IMG/VR virus record: IMGVR_UViG_3300032086_000143
Coordinates: 1 to 29,055 of that record
From: a virus
DNA: 29,055 nt
Reading direction: 5' to 3' (one strand)
Position 1 is the first letter of the stretch. Each line of letters begins with the position of its first letter. Position numbers and translations under genes: made by a program. Of this stretch, positions 20,402 to 27,116 are shown one piece after another. The notes under the pieces are model-generated. The model had not been told where the DNA came from. It searched no databases and saw only the letters and a program-made list of their open reading frames with translations.

Positions 20402-20555
20402 CAAGGAGCAGTTCAATAACTATTGTCTGCAACAGTGGACACAGTACATGGAGAGGATAGGGAGAGAGCAAGAGTCACCCTTGAGCTTCAAGCAATACCT
20501 GAACAGATACAAGAAACTACTGGAGGAAGAATACAGTGAGAGACCAGAAGATTAA
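20391..20555 (+). CDS. 54-residue small protein
   Basis: Starts with GTG, 11 bases before the end of nrdA (MKDDKEQFNNYCLQQWTQYM, then ERIGREQESPLSFKQYLNRY and KKLLEEEYSERPED). Charged and helical; several phage proteins of this size next to nrdA have a similar W-xx-Y-M ... F-xx-Y-L look, but I recognise no family. The end overlaps the next GTG start by 20 bases. Accepted because of the tight packing and the coding-like composition. Confidence 0.55.
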   Translation: MKDDKEQFNNYCLQQWTQYMERIGREQESPLSFKQYLNRYKKLLEEEYSERPED

Positions 20556-20742
20556 AGCCCTAGAGCTAAAGTACAGGGCTGGTATAGCGGAACATCTAGC
20601 AGAGATTCAGAACTATGTAGACAATTCTGTGGGCGTAGGTGAGCATGGAAACTTGGTTGAGTCTATGGATCAACTTATCGCTAAACTGTCTGAGTTTGAA
20701 GAAAAACTAATAACACTAGAGAAGTATTTTAACTATGAGTAA
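20536..20742 (+). CDS. 68-residue coiled-coil protein
   Basis: Starts with GTG, with GGAGGA 9-14 bases ahead. Reads MRDQKIKALELKYRAGIAEH, LAEIQNYVDNSVGVGEHGNL, then a second helix LIAKLSEFEEKLITLEKYFN. Two amphipathic helices joined by a Gly-rich turn suggest a helical hairpin. The stop lies within the next gene (8-base overlap). Function unknown; its conserved place between the reductase genes may only reflect operon packing. Confidence 0.65.
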   Translation: MRDQKIKALELKYRAGIAEHLAEIQNYVDNSVGVGEHGNLVESMDQLIAKLSEFEEKLITLEKYFNYE

Positions 20743-20950
20743 TGTAATTAACCTTATGCCTACACAGGCAACCGCTGATGAAGTCCTAGAGGACTGCAAG
20801 GGTGACTTTAATCACGTACTTGTTATTGGCTGGACGGAAGACGATGCTCTGACAGCTAAGGCTACAGAGTCTATGGACTTGAAGGAGACCATCTACTTGG
20901 TGGAAGTATTCAAGCAAGCAGTAATTATGGCAGGACATGAAGTAGAATGA
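20735..20950 (+). CDS. 71-residue conserved phage protein, function unknown
   Basis: Reads MSNVINLMPTQATADEVLED, then CKGDFNHVLVIGWTEDDALT and KETIYLVEVFKQAVIMAGHE. The FNHVLVIGWTEDD strand and a following helix are a recognisable small alpha/beta motif that I have seen in other aquatic phage genomes, with no assigned role. ATG start overlapping the previous gene by 8 bases; the TGA overlaps the next ATG. Confidence 0.7.
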   Translation: MSNVINLMPTQATADEVLEDCKGDFNHVLVIGWTEDDALTAKATESMDLKETIYLVEVFKQAVIMAGHEVE

Positions 20951-21264
20951 ATTTGTTAAAATACTGGTCGCCTAAAGTAAGGTTTGTAACTGAAATGAAT
21001 ACTGAAGGATTCCCTGAAGGCACAGTGTACACAAATACTAAGTATCCTTGGTATCATTGGTCTTTAGAGTTTTGGACAGGGCCAAACTTAGGGCTAGTGA
21101 TTACACTACAAAACTTAGTAAGTGACGGTTTCAGGGTAGGGTTTACTAATGGTGGGACTTATGATGAGCGAGGAAGATTTATTATTTCTCTGTTTCCCTT
21201 AGACTTTGGTATATACTACTACACTGAGAAAGAACTGATTAAATACGGGATGATTGAAGAATGA
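20947..21264 (+). CDS. 105-residue protein, function unknown
   Basis: Starts in an ATGA overlap. The sequence is aromatic-rich and beta-like (MNLLKYWSPKVRFVTEMNTE, YPWYHWSLEFWTGPNLGLVI, LFPLDFGIYYYTEKELIKYG), with no membrane helix or cysteine pattern. Codons are richer in A/T than in nrdB, which follows in another ATGA overlap. Not recognised; it may be an accessory gene inserted between the reductase subunits. Confidence 0.65.
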   Translation: MNLLKYWSPKVRFVTEMNTEGFPEGTVYTNTKYPWYHWSLEFWTGPNLGLVITLQNLVSDGFRVGFTNGGTYDERGRFIISLFPLDFGIYYYTEKELIKYGMIEE

Positions 21265-22232
21265 GCTTATTAGACACTAGAGATTACTACAAACCGTTTG
21301 ACCATCCTTGGATGTTTGACTACTACTCACAACAGAATCAGATGCACTGGTTCCCAGAGGATGTACCTCTGCACAATGATGTCAAAGACTGGCAGACGAT
21401 GACTGATGAAGAAAAGAACCTACTGACTCAGATCTTCCGTCTGTTTACACAGTCTGATGTAGACGTAGGTGCTGGGTACGTCGATAGGTACATGCGTATC
21501 TTTAAGAAACCTGAAGCACGTATGATGATGTCTAGCTTTGCTAACATGGAGTCCATACACCAACATGCCTACAGCCTGCTACTGGACACCGTAGGGATGC
21601 CAGAGGTGGAGTATAAGGCGTTTGCAGAGTACGAAGCTATGGCAGACAAGCATGAGTACATCAACGCTGTGAAGGTCACTAAGGGCGACAAGAAGTCCAT
21701 CGCTAAGGCACTGGCTATCTACTCAGGTTTTACTGAAGGCTTGCAGTTGTTCTCTAGCTTCATCATCCTGCTTAACTTCCCACGGTTTGGCAAGATGAAA
21801 GGCATGGGGCAGATCATTACGTACAGCATACGTGATGAATCTATGCACGTAGAGGCAATGACAAAGCTATTCAGGGAGTTTATACAGGAGAACATAGACC
21901 TGTGGACTGATGACTTCAAGGCTGAGATCTATCAGGCATGTCGTGAGATGGTTGACCTAGAGGATAGGTTCTTGGACTTAGTGTTTGAGCAAGGTGACAT
22001 ACCGGGCTTAACCAAGAAGGAGATGCAACAGTACATCAGGTACATTGCTGATAGACGTTTGCTACAGTTAGGACTCAAGACTAACTACAATGTCAAAGAG
22101 AACCCACTGAACTGGCTGGACGATGTGTTAGGTGTAGAGCATCAGAACTTCTTTGAAGGCAGAGCTACTACCTACATGAAGGCTGGGCTACGTGGGGATG
22201 TAGGGAAGGTTAAGTTTTCTAATGTAGCTTGA
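21261..22232 (+). CDS. nrdB: Class Ia ribonucleotide reductase small subunit
   Basis: 323 residues. The di-iron site is complete: D66 (LFTQSDVDVG), E97 and H100 (NMESIHQHAY), E159 (FTEGLQLF), and E193 and H196 (RDESMHVEAM). Y104, four residues after H100, corresponds to the radical tyrosine Y122 of E. coli NrdB, so this is the tyrosyl-radical class. The C-terminus needed to dock with NrdA is present but short. It lies at the end of the rightward transcript, followed within 15 bases by the hairpin at 22236-22275. Confidence 0.96.
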   Translation: MSLLDTRDYYKPFDHPWMFDYYSQQNQMHWFPEDVPLHNDVKDWQTMTDEEKNLLTQIFRLFTQSDVDVGAGYVDRYMRIFKKPEARMMMSSFANMESIHQHAYSLLLDTVGMPEVEYKAFAEYEAMADKHEYINAVKVTKGDKKSIAKALAIYSGFTEGLQLFSSFIILLNFPRFGKMKGMGQIITYSIRDESMHVEAMTKLFREFIQENIDLWTDDFKAEIYQACREMVDLEDRFLDLVFEQGDIPGLTKKEMQQYIRYIADRRLLQLGLKTNYNVKENPLNWLDDVLGVEHQNFFEGRATTYMKAGLRGDVGKVKFSNVA

Positions 22233-22235
22233 CAG

Positions 22236-22275
22236 GAAGACTTGGGGGCGCAATGCCCCCTTTGTCTCAGTCTTC
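22236..22275. terminator. Hairpin between convergent transcripts
   Basis: A GGGGGC (22244-22249) / GCCCCC (22255-22260) stem with a five-base loop, followed on the plus strand by TTTGTCT. Outer arms GAAGAC (22236-22241) and GTCTTC (22270-22275) can extend it. It lies right after nrdB and over the last codons of the leftward gene ending at 22267. The T-run is short on both sides, so strength is uncertain. Confidence 0.65.
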
Positions 22276-23898
22276 TGGTTCTTCTGTTGGACTTTCATTT
22301 AACAAAGACACAAGAACTAATCTATCTGCCTTCATTTGCTCTACAGCATCTAAGTGTCCCATCTTCTCAGCCTTCTTAATGGCTGTGCCTGTGTCAGCAA
22401 TTATCTTACCTAGAAGCTCCCTAGACTGCCCTGATAGAGCAGCCTTGCCCCCGCCATATATCAAAGTAGCCGCCAATCCTGACGCAAGCAGGGGCCATCC
22501 AGTAGCTAAAAACCCTGCTCCTGTACTAGCGGTAGCTGCTAGAGCTAAAGGAGTTCTTGGTAAATAATTACCAATTACTTTACCTAGCCTAGTTACAGCA
22601 TGTCTGCCATCTCTACTAATTTTTTTATTTACTATTCTAGCAGCGTCTAAAAAAGCCGCCTGTTTTCTTAAACTTCTAGCTACTTCAGTGTTTTTAGCTT
22701 CTCTTTCTAATATCTCATTCATAGCGTTACGTACTGCCCTAGAAGCTGTAGCTAAAGAGTTTTGTGTAGTGAAGTCTACTTTACCATCAAAGGATCTTGT
22801 AAACTTATCTACGCCTCGCCTAGCCTCTAATAACCCTAACAGGCTACCATCACTGTTCTGGATCTGTCTAACTGCTTCTCCAAAGATTGAGTTAACCTGC
22901 TTGAGTTTAGTTTCGTCCCCTATAGTTCTTTGAGCTTCATCAAGAAACTGTTGAGCTTTAGTCTCTATTTCTCTTAGGACATTAGCTTTATTCAAGATAA
23001 CATCTTCTTTAGCTAATCTAGCCTCCAGAATGTTTCTTTCTCTTTTAGCAGCTTCCCCTAGTTTCTTAGAGTTATAAGTATAAGTTTTCTTGGGCTTAAC
23101 AATGCCACTGTCAGTAACTATGTCAATAGTTTCTTGAGTGTAAGGGCTTTGTGGGTTATAAGTTATCTTCTGTGTAATCTCAGTAACATCAAAGTCTTCT
23201 CCTGTAAGATGTTTAGCATCAGGCTCTAACATAGCTGTTATAAGTTCTCTTTCTTCACCTCTAATCTTACTTCTGCCATTTTTAATTAGATTGCCACCTG
23301 TGTCTTCTAAAGTCTCAGCGACATCTAAAACAGGAGCTTTAATTTTAGTAGGGGGAGCTATCAAGGCTCCTATGTTAAAGTAAGACTCAAGTAACTTAGC
23401 ATCATCCGGGTTAGCGTCAGCCCATGCTTTGTACTTATCTGCTGATAAAGTAGCTAATCTAAGTCCTTCTTTACCAGCTTCAGTTTGTGCCACATAATTA
23501 AAAGCATCATCTACTGCTTCTTTAGCTAAATCAGGAGTTAAGTAGGAGATGCCTGTCATAATAGCATCACCAGCTATCTCACCTACACCTCCTGCTACAT
23601 CCCCTAGAGTCCTGACAAGTTTCTCGCCAACACCTAAAGCACCTTCTTGAGGTAATCCTAGGGCTAGTGGCCTAGCTAAAGTTTCTTCTATGCCTGCGCC
23701 TCTGCGCTGCAGTACTTCACCGGCTCTTTCTAGCAGAGTAGACTCAGGTTGTGGAGTTATGTCAGTTACAGGTGCTAAAGGCTGTCTATTAGGAAACTGA
23801 GCATCCAGCAGGTCTGCAATCTCATTTGCAGATTGATTATCTCCCGCTGCAATAGCGTTTTTAATACCCTGCTCTAACTGTGCTTGTGTGTAAGCCAT
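22267..23898 (-). CDS. Probable internal virion (ejection) protein
   Basis: 543 residues. The N-terminal motif MAYTQAQLEQGIKNAIAAGD followed by NQSANEIADLLDAQ is a short helix-pair element common at the start of phage virion and ejection proteins. A Gly/Ala-rich stretch (GGVGEIAGDAIMTGISYLTP) is followed by a long helical, coiled-coil-like middle (RERNILEARLAKEDVILNKA). Near the C-terminus a hydrophobic segment (ALAATASTGAGFLATGWPLL) could insert in a membrane. Size, composition and position after other structural genes fit a T7 gp14/15-like or P22-like ejection protein. No enzyme motif is visible. It is the last gene of its leftward transcript. Confidence 0.6.
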   Translation of the reverse strand: MAYTQAQLEQGIKNAIAAGDNQSANEIADLLDAQFPNRQPLAPVTDITPQPESTLLERAGEVLQRRGAGIEETLARPLALGLPQEGALGVGEKLVRTLGDVAGGVGEIAGDAIMTGISYLTPDLAKEAVDDAFNYVAQTEAGKEGLRLATLSADKYKAWADANPDDAKLLESYFNIGALIAPPTKIKAPVLDVAETLEDTGGNLIKNGRSKIRGEERELITAMLEPDAKHLTGEDFDVTEITQKITYNPQSPYTQETIDIVTDSGIVKPKKTYTYNSKKLGEAAKRERNILEARLAKEDVILNKANVLREIETKAQQFLDEAQRTIGDETKLKQVNSIFGEAVRQIQNSDGSLLGLLEARRGVDKFTRSFDGKVDFTTQNSLATASRAVRNAMNEILEREAKNTEVARSLRKQAAFLDAARIVNKKISRDGRHAVTRLGKVIGNYLPRTPLALAATASTGAGFLATGWPLLASGLAATLIYGGGKAALSGQSRELLGKIIADTGTAIKKAEKMGHLDAVEQMKADRLVLVSLLNESPTEEPED

Positions 23899-23907
23899 TG
23901 TCTAACC

Positions 23908-25248
23908 TTATTGCGGGATAAACCCTGCTGCTGTAGGATTAAGAGATATTGGCCCAGTAGGAGCAAAAGGCTCCACCTTAAAGGCTGCTAAGGATGAAGG
24001 AGTAGCAGTTTCAGCATAGCTGTCGTACACTTGCTTGTGTATAGCCAGCTTCTTACGCGCAGCTTCATCAGATATTCTCATAAGTTCTCTAATGTTTTCT
24101 TCAGTTAAGTCCATCTTACCAGCGGCTGCTGATGCAGCTAAAGCAGCGTCTTTATCTGACAAGCCTGTACCTGAACCAAACATCTTAATAGCGTTACCTA
24201 TTTCTACAACCCTAGTTGCCATAAAGCGTTGAGCATTTGCAGCGTTTTCAACGGCTTCACCTTCAGCGCCAAACGCCTTAGCTACCAAAAGAACTTCATT
24301 AACTGGCGCAGCAAGTAAAGACCCTACAAACACACCTTCGTCAAGTATCTTTCTACCTTCTTCATTTGTTACTAAGGTGCTGTTAGCTGATCTAGCTTGG
24401 TCAGTCAAGTCTACAAAAGAAGTAACTCCTGCTTTAGTTAATGCAGAGCTTAGTTCACCAGCTTGGTTCAATGCTCTAGTTTCTTTAGGAGCCTGTAGTA
24501 AACCTAAGTCTTCTGGCCTAGCCCATCTATTGACACCTGTTTCAGGATCTACTACATTAACCATGCTAAACTTATTAACACGATAAGTAGCCAAGTTTCC
24601 TTGAGCATCCTTCATCATAACATCATCAGCTTCTTGTGCTGAGATAACATCAGCAAACTGTTTATCATCTAAACCGCTGTACTGTTTAATCTGATCTTCA
24701 GTAAGCCCTGCTGCTCTACCTACAGCAAACCTTCCTTGTTTTCCTCTGTTCTTTACAGCAGCTTCGCGTTCATCTGAAAGAATTTCCTTACGTATCTCCA
24801 GAAGCATCTCAGGAGTAGCATCAGCAATAGTAGCGGAGCGTTCTTCACTACCGCCAATAGCTTCATTACGACGAATTAGAGATGTTCTAAATCTTTGCTG
24901 TCTTTCACTGTCAGCAGCTTTAAGTTGCTTTTTAGCTTCTTCAGCCTTAAAAGACTCCATAAGCTGTAAGCCACGTACAGGATCAGTCTTAGCTAACTCT
25001 TGAGCAACTTGCATCTTTTCTTCAAAAGTGCCCGTACCTTTACTGACAAGTGCGCCTAAACGCTCCTGCGGAGTTCTCATGTCCATGCCACGAGCTTGTC
25101 CAATACTTCTAACAAGAGTGTTAACTAAAGGATTAGAAGACATAGCAGGCTGTAACAATCCTGAACCCATAGGTTGCCTAGAAGGTTGTTGAGCACCTCC
25201 TGCACCGCCTAAGCTAGACAATAGCCCTTGTGATAATTTAATAGCCAT
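23908..25248 (-). CDS. Probable structural / internal virion protein
   Basis: 446 residues. The N-terminus (SSLGGAGGAQQPSRQPMGSG) is low-complexity, followed by a helical, charged region (EEAKKQLKAADSERQQRFRT). The C-terminal 150 residues contain AINGAIKMFGSG-like sequence (VEIGNAIKMFGSGTGLSDKD, DLTEENIRELMRISDEAARK) that recurs in phage virion proteins of this kind. No transmembrane helix or catalytic motif. Located between two other large late genes with 3- to 9-base gaps. The virion role is inferred from context and composition. Confidence 0.6.
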   Translation of the reverse strand: MAIKLSQGLLSSLGGAGGAQQPSRQPMGSGLLQPAMSSNPLVNTLVRSIGQARGMDMRTPQERLGALVSKGTGTFEEKMQVAQELAKTDPVRGLQLMESFKAEEAKKQLKAADSERQQRFRTSLIRRNEAIGGSEERSATIADATPEMLLEIRKEILSDEREAAVKNRGKQGRFAVGRAAGLTEDQIKQYSGLDDKQFADVISAQEADDVMMKDAQGNLATYRVNKFSMVNVVDPETGVNRWARPEDLGLLQAPKETRALNQAGELSSALTKAGVTSFVDLTDQARSANSTLVTNEEGRKILDEGVFVGSLLAAPVNEVLLVAKAFGAEGEAVENAANAQRFMATRVVEIGNAIKMFGSGTGLSDKDAALAASAAAGKMDLTEENIRELMRISDEAARKKLAIHKQVYDSYAETATPSSLAAFKVEPFAPTGPISLNPTAAGFIPQ

Positions 25249-25251
25249 TAC

Positions 25252-26409
25252 TTATTGTCCTCCAAAGATACTGCCAATGCCTGAGATTAAGTCACCAAAC
25301 AAACCACCAGCAATGCTCTCTTGTCGTTCACCTGTCTCTGCACTTGTTTGTTGAGCTAACAGACCACTGTACAAGTCTCTTAGTAAGTTAGCTCTAGCAA
25401 TCTCAGTTTGACCTAATGCCTCAAGACCTGTAGTACCTGCTTGTGCAAGATAACCAGCACCCTGTCGCTGACCTGTGCCAGCAATGTTAGCAAGGTTAAC
25501 AGCAGGATCAAGAGCGCTTAATAGTTGTTGTTCAGGCAGGTATTGTAACCCTAAAGCAGCACCAATGTTGCCTAATTGTGCTTGCTGTAGTGAAGCAGGT
25601 AATGCAGCAGCGCCTGATCCTAGACCAAAGAGACCTTGTGCAAGTCCTAGCTGTTGCTGTTGCTCTGCTTGTGCTTGACCTAACGCTGCCAATGCTGCTC
25701 TATTTTTAGCTTCTTCCTGTGCTTGCGCTAAAGCAAACTGCTCAGGAGAACCACCAAACTGTGCTGTACGTAGACCTGTACGCCCTTGTGCAGCTAGGCG
25801 TTCTTCCAATGCAAGCTGTTGACGTTGTTCTTCAGGTCTTTGTGTAGCTCTAATGCGCTCATAGACATCAGCTTCTCTAGCACCCATAGGAGCCATAGCC
25901 CCTGTGAGAGCGCCTCCAACGCCCTGTAAGGCTTGTTGCTGTATACCTGATACATCTGGTGCTACTGCACCCATACCGCCTAATAAGCCCCCTGTGAGAG
26001 CTTGTAGCTGCTGTTGTTGTGCAGCTTGCTGTGGAGATAAAGCAGTAGCAAAGCCTCCTTCAGGGGTAGTAGTTACACCACCAAAGCCTGTGGATACTGT
26101 GAAGGGTCTAAAGGCACTAGCAGCTTGTGCTTCTTGGCCTATCTCTCTAGCCCCAGCAGCTAAACCAGATCCTATGCCAGATAACCTAGACATTTGATCC
26201 TGTAAAGCAGCAGCACTAAGCCCTGTCTGGATTAAGTCACTGCCCGTTAGAGTGTCCAAGAGATTACCAAAAAATCCTCCTTGAACACCCGGAGTTGCTG
26301 AAACAATGCTTTGATTTCCTAAAGCAGCATCAAAAGCAGCGGGGTTTGCACTAATATCTAGTACTCCTCCCCCACTAACAGGCTGATTAATAAATGCTCC
26401 ATATCCCAT
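25252..26409 (-). CDS. Ala/Gln/Gly-rich probable virion protein
   Basis: 385 residues, mainly Ala, Gln, Gly and Leu, with Gln runs (SPQQAAQQQQLQALTGGLLG, ALGQAQAEQQQQLGLAQGLF). A charged helical patch (ERIRATQRPEEQRQQLALEE) interrupts it. It begins MGYGAFINQPVSGGGVLDIS and ends with a hydrophobic, glycine-rich segment (IAGGLFGDLISGIGSIFGGQ) like membrane-active tails. This composition is typical of phage internal core or ejection proteins, which unfold to pass the tail. No domain recognised. Confidence 0.6.
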   Translation of the reverse strand: MGYGAFINQPVSGGGVLDISANPAAFDAALGNQSIVSATPGVQGGFFGNLLDTLTGSDLIQTGLSAAALQDQMSRLSGIGSGLAAGAREIGQEAQAASAFRPFTVSTGFGGVTTTPEGGFATALSPQQAAQQQQLQALTGGLLGGMGAVAPDVSGIQQQALQGVGGALTGAMAPMGAREADVYERIRATQRPEEQRQQLALEERLAAQGRTGLRTAQFGGSPEQFALAQAQEEAKNRAALAALGQAQAEQQQQLGLAQGLFGLGSGAAALPASLQQAQLGNIGAALGLQYLPEQQLLSALDPAVNLANIAGTGQRQGAGYLAQAGTTGLEALGQTEIARANLLRDLYSGLLAQQTSAETGERQESIAGGLFGDLISGIGSIFGGQ

Positions 26410-26422
26410 CTTTATATTCTCT

Positions 26423-26650
26423 CTATGTCAATACTGTTGTTATCACGGAGGCTGCACCTGTTACCACAACAGTAACAACAAGCCAAGCCAGACGTTCCCA
26501 CTTTAACGCATGGGCAGAAGCTAGTTCTTTAAGCTGTCGAAGTTCAGCAGTAGCTTCACCCCAACGCTCACCACATTCTTTCTCATGTTGAGCTATCTTC
26601 TCTAGTGCTTCCAGAGCTAAGTCAAGTGTTTGCGTCTGATCTTGCTTCAT
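26423..26650 (-). CDS. Putative holin-like protein (coiled coil plus C-terminal membrane helix)
   Basis: 75 residues. The N-terminal 50 are charged and helical (TLDLALEALEKIAQHEKECG, TAELRQLKELASAHALKWER), and residues 52-75 (LAWLVVTVVVTGAASVITTV) form one membrane helix. This resembles XhlA-type small lysis proteins, which have a coiled-coil head and single C-terminal span. Its start overlaps the stop of the upstream membrane gene by one base. Lysis role is inferred from topology; the endolysin gene lies far away at 8788-9138. Confidence 0.6.
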   Translation of the reverse strand: MKQDQTQTLDLALEALEKIAQHEKECGERWGEATAELRQLKELASAHALKWERLAWLVVTVVVTGAASVITTVLT

Positions 26651-26811
26651 CAGTCTTTCGCCTTACCTACGTTTAGTGCAATCATGTCTAGTATCTTGTA
26701 TGCCTTAGCTACTAGCTCATCATCTTTAGGTGTTTCAGTTACTGCTGAGATAGCTGACGCTAGGGCAACTAAAGCAGTAACAATGTTGAAAAAGTCAATT
26801 ACGTATGGCAT
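26650..26811 (-). CDS. 53-residue small membrane protein
   Basis: Begins MPYVIDFFNIVTALVALASA, followed by ISAVTETPKDDELVAKAYKI and LDMIALNVGKAKD. Residues 4-24 form a hydrophobic helix; the rest is an amphipathic helix with a charged start. The ATG overlaps the TAA of the upstream gene (TAATG) and its TGA overlaps the ATG of the holin-like gene. Paired with that gene it could form a two-component holin/antiholin system or be an unrelated membrane protein; only topology supports this. Confidence 0.6.
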   Translation of the reverse strand: MPYVIDFFNIVTALVALASAISAVTETPKDDELVAKAYKILDMIALNVGKAKD

Positions 26812-27116
26812 TACCAAGGTACTCCATCAGCAGTTGTAGGATTCTTTTGTTCTTCAATGTTAGCTGTCAGTGATGCTTCAATACCTTCTTGATCTAACTC
26901 ATCCTGACACCAGCCAATAACATCAGCTTCCGTTAGGTCTGCGTAAGCAATGTAGTCAGAGGCAGAAGGGTCTGGGGTGAACCCACAGGTTCCATAGGAG
27001 GAAGCAGTGTATGTATCCTCTCCCACAGTTTCAGATTCAGTAACCCGCCAGTGTGCGACGATAACGCCACCGTCAGCAGTGTTGCGTTCAAGTTGTGCGA
27101 TAGTCCATGTAGCCAT
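26811..27116 (-). CDS. Small fibre-linked protein (DUF7936-like)
   Basis: 101 residues (MATWTIAQLERNTADGGVIV, AHWRVTESETVGEDTYTASS, then SDYIAYADLTEADVIGWCQD and a helical tail). The pattern W-T-I-x-x-L-E ... V-x-x-A-H-W-x-V-x-x-x-E ... Y-x-x-L-T-E-x-x-V-x-x-W recurs in small proteins next to phage tail fibre genes, catalogued I believe as DUF7936; check with a domain search. The ATG overlaps the fibre stop by one base. Role unknown, perhaps fibre assembly or capping. Confidence 0.75.
   Translation of the reverse strand: MATWTIAQLERNTADGGVIVAHWRVTESETVGEDTYTASSYGTCGFTPDPSASDYIAYADLTEADVIGWCQDELDQEGIEASLTANIEEQKNPTTADGVPW

Noticed and set aside
26425-26445. TTGACA on the minus strand upstream of the 25252-26409 gene
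   Set aside because: A TATAAA lies only nine bases away and no -10 exists at 16-18 bases; spacing does not fit a promoter.
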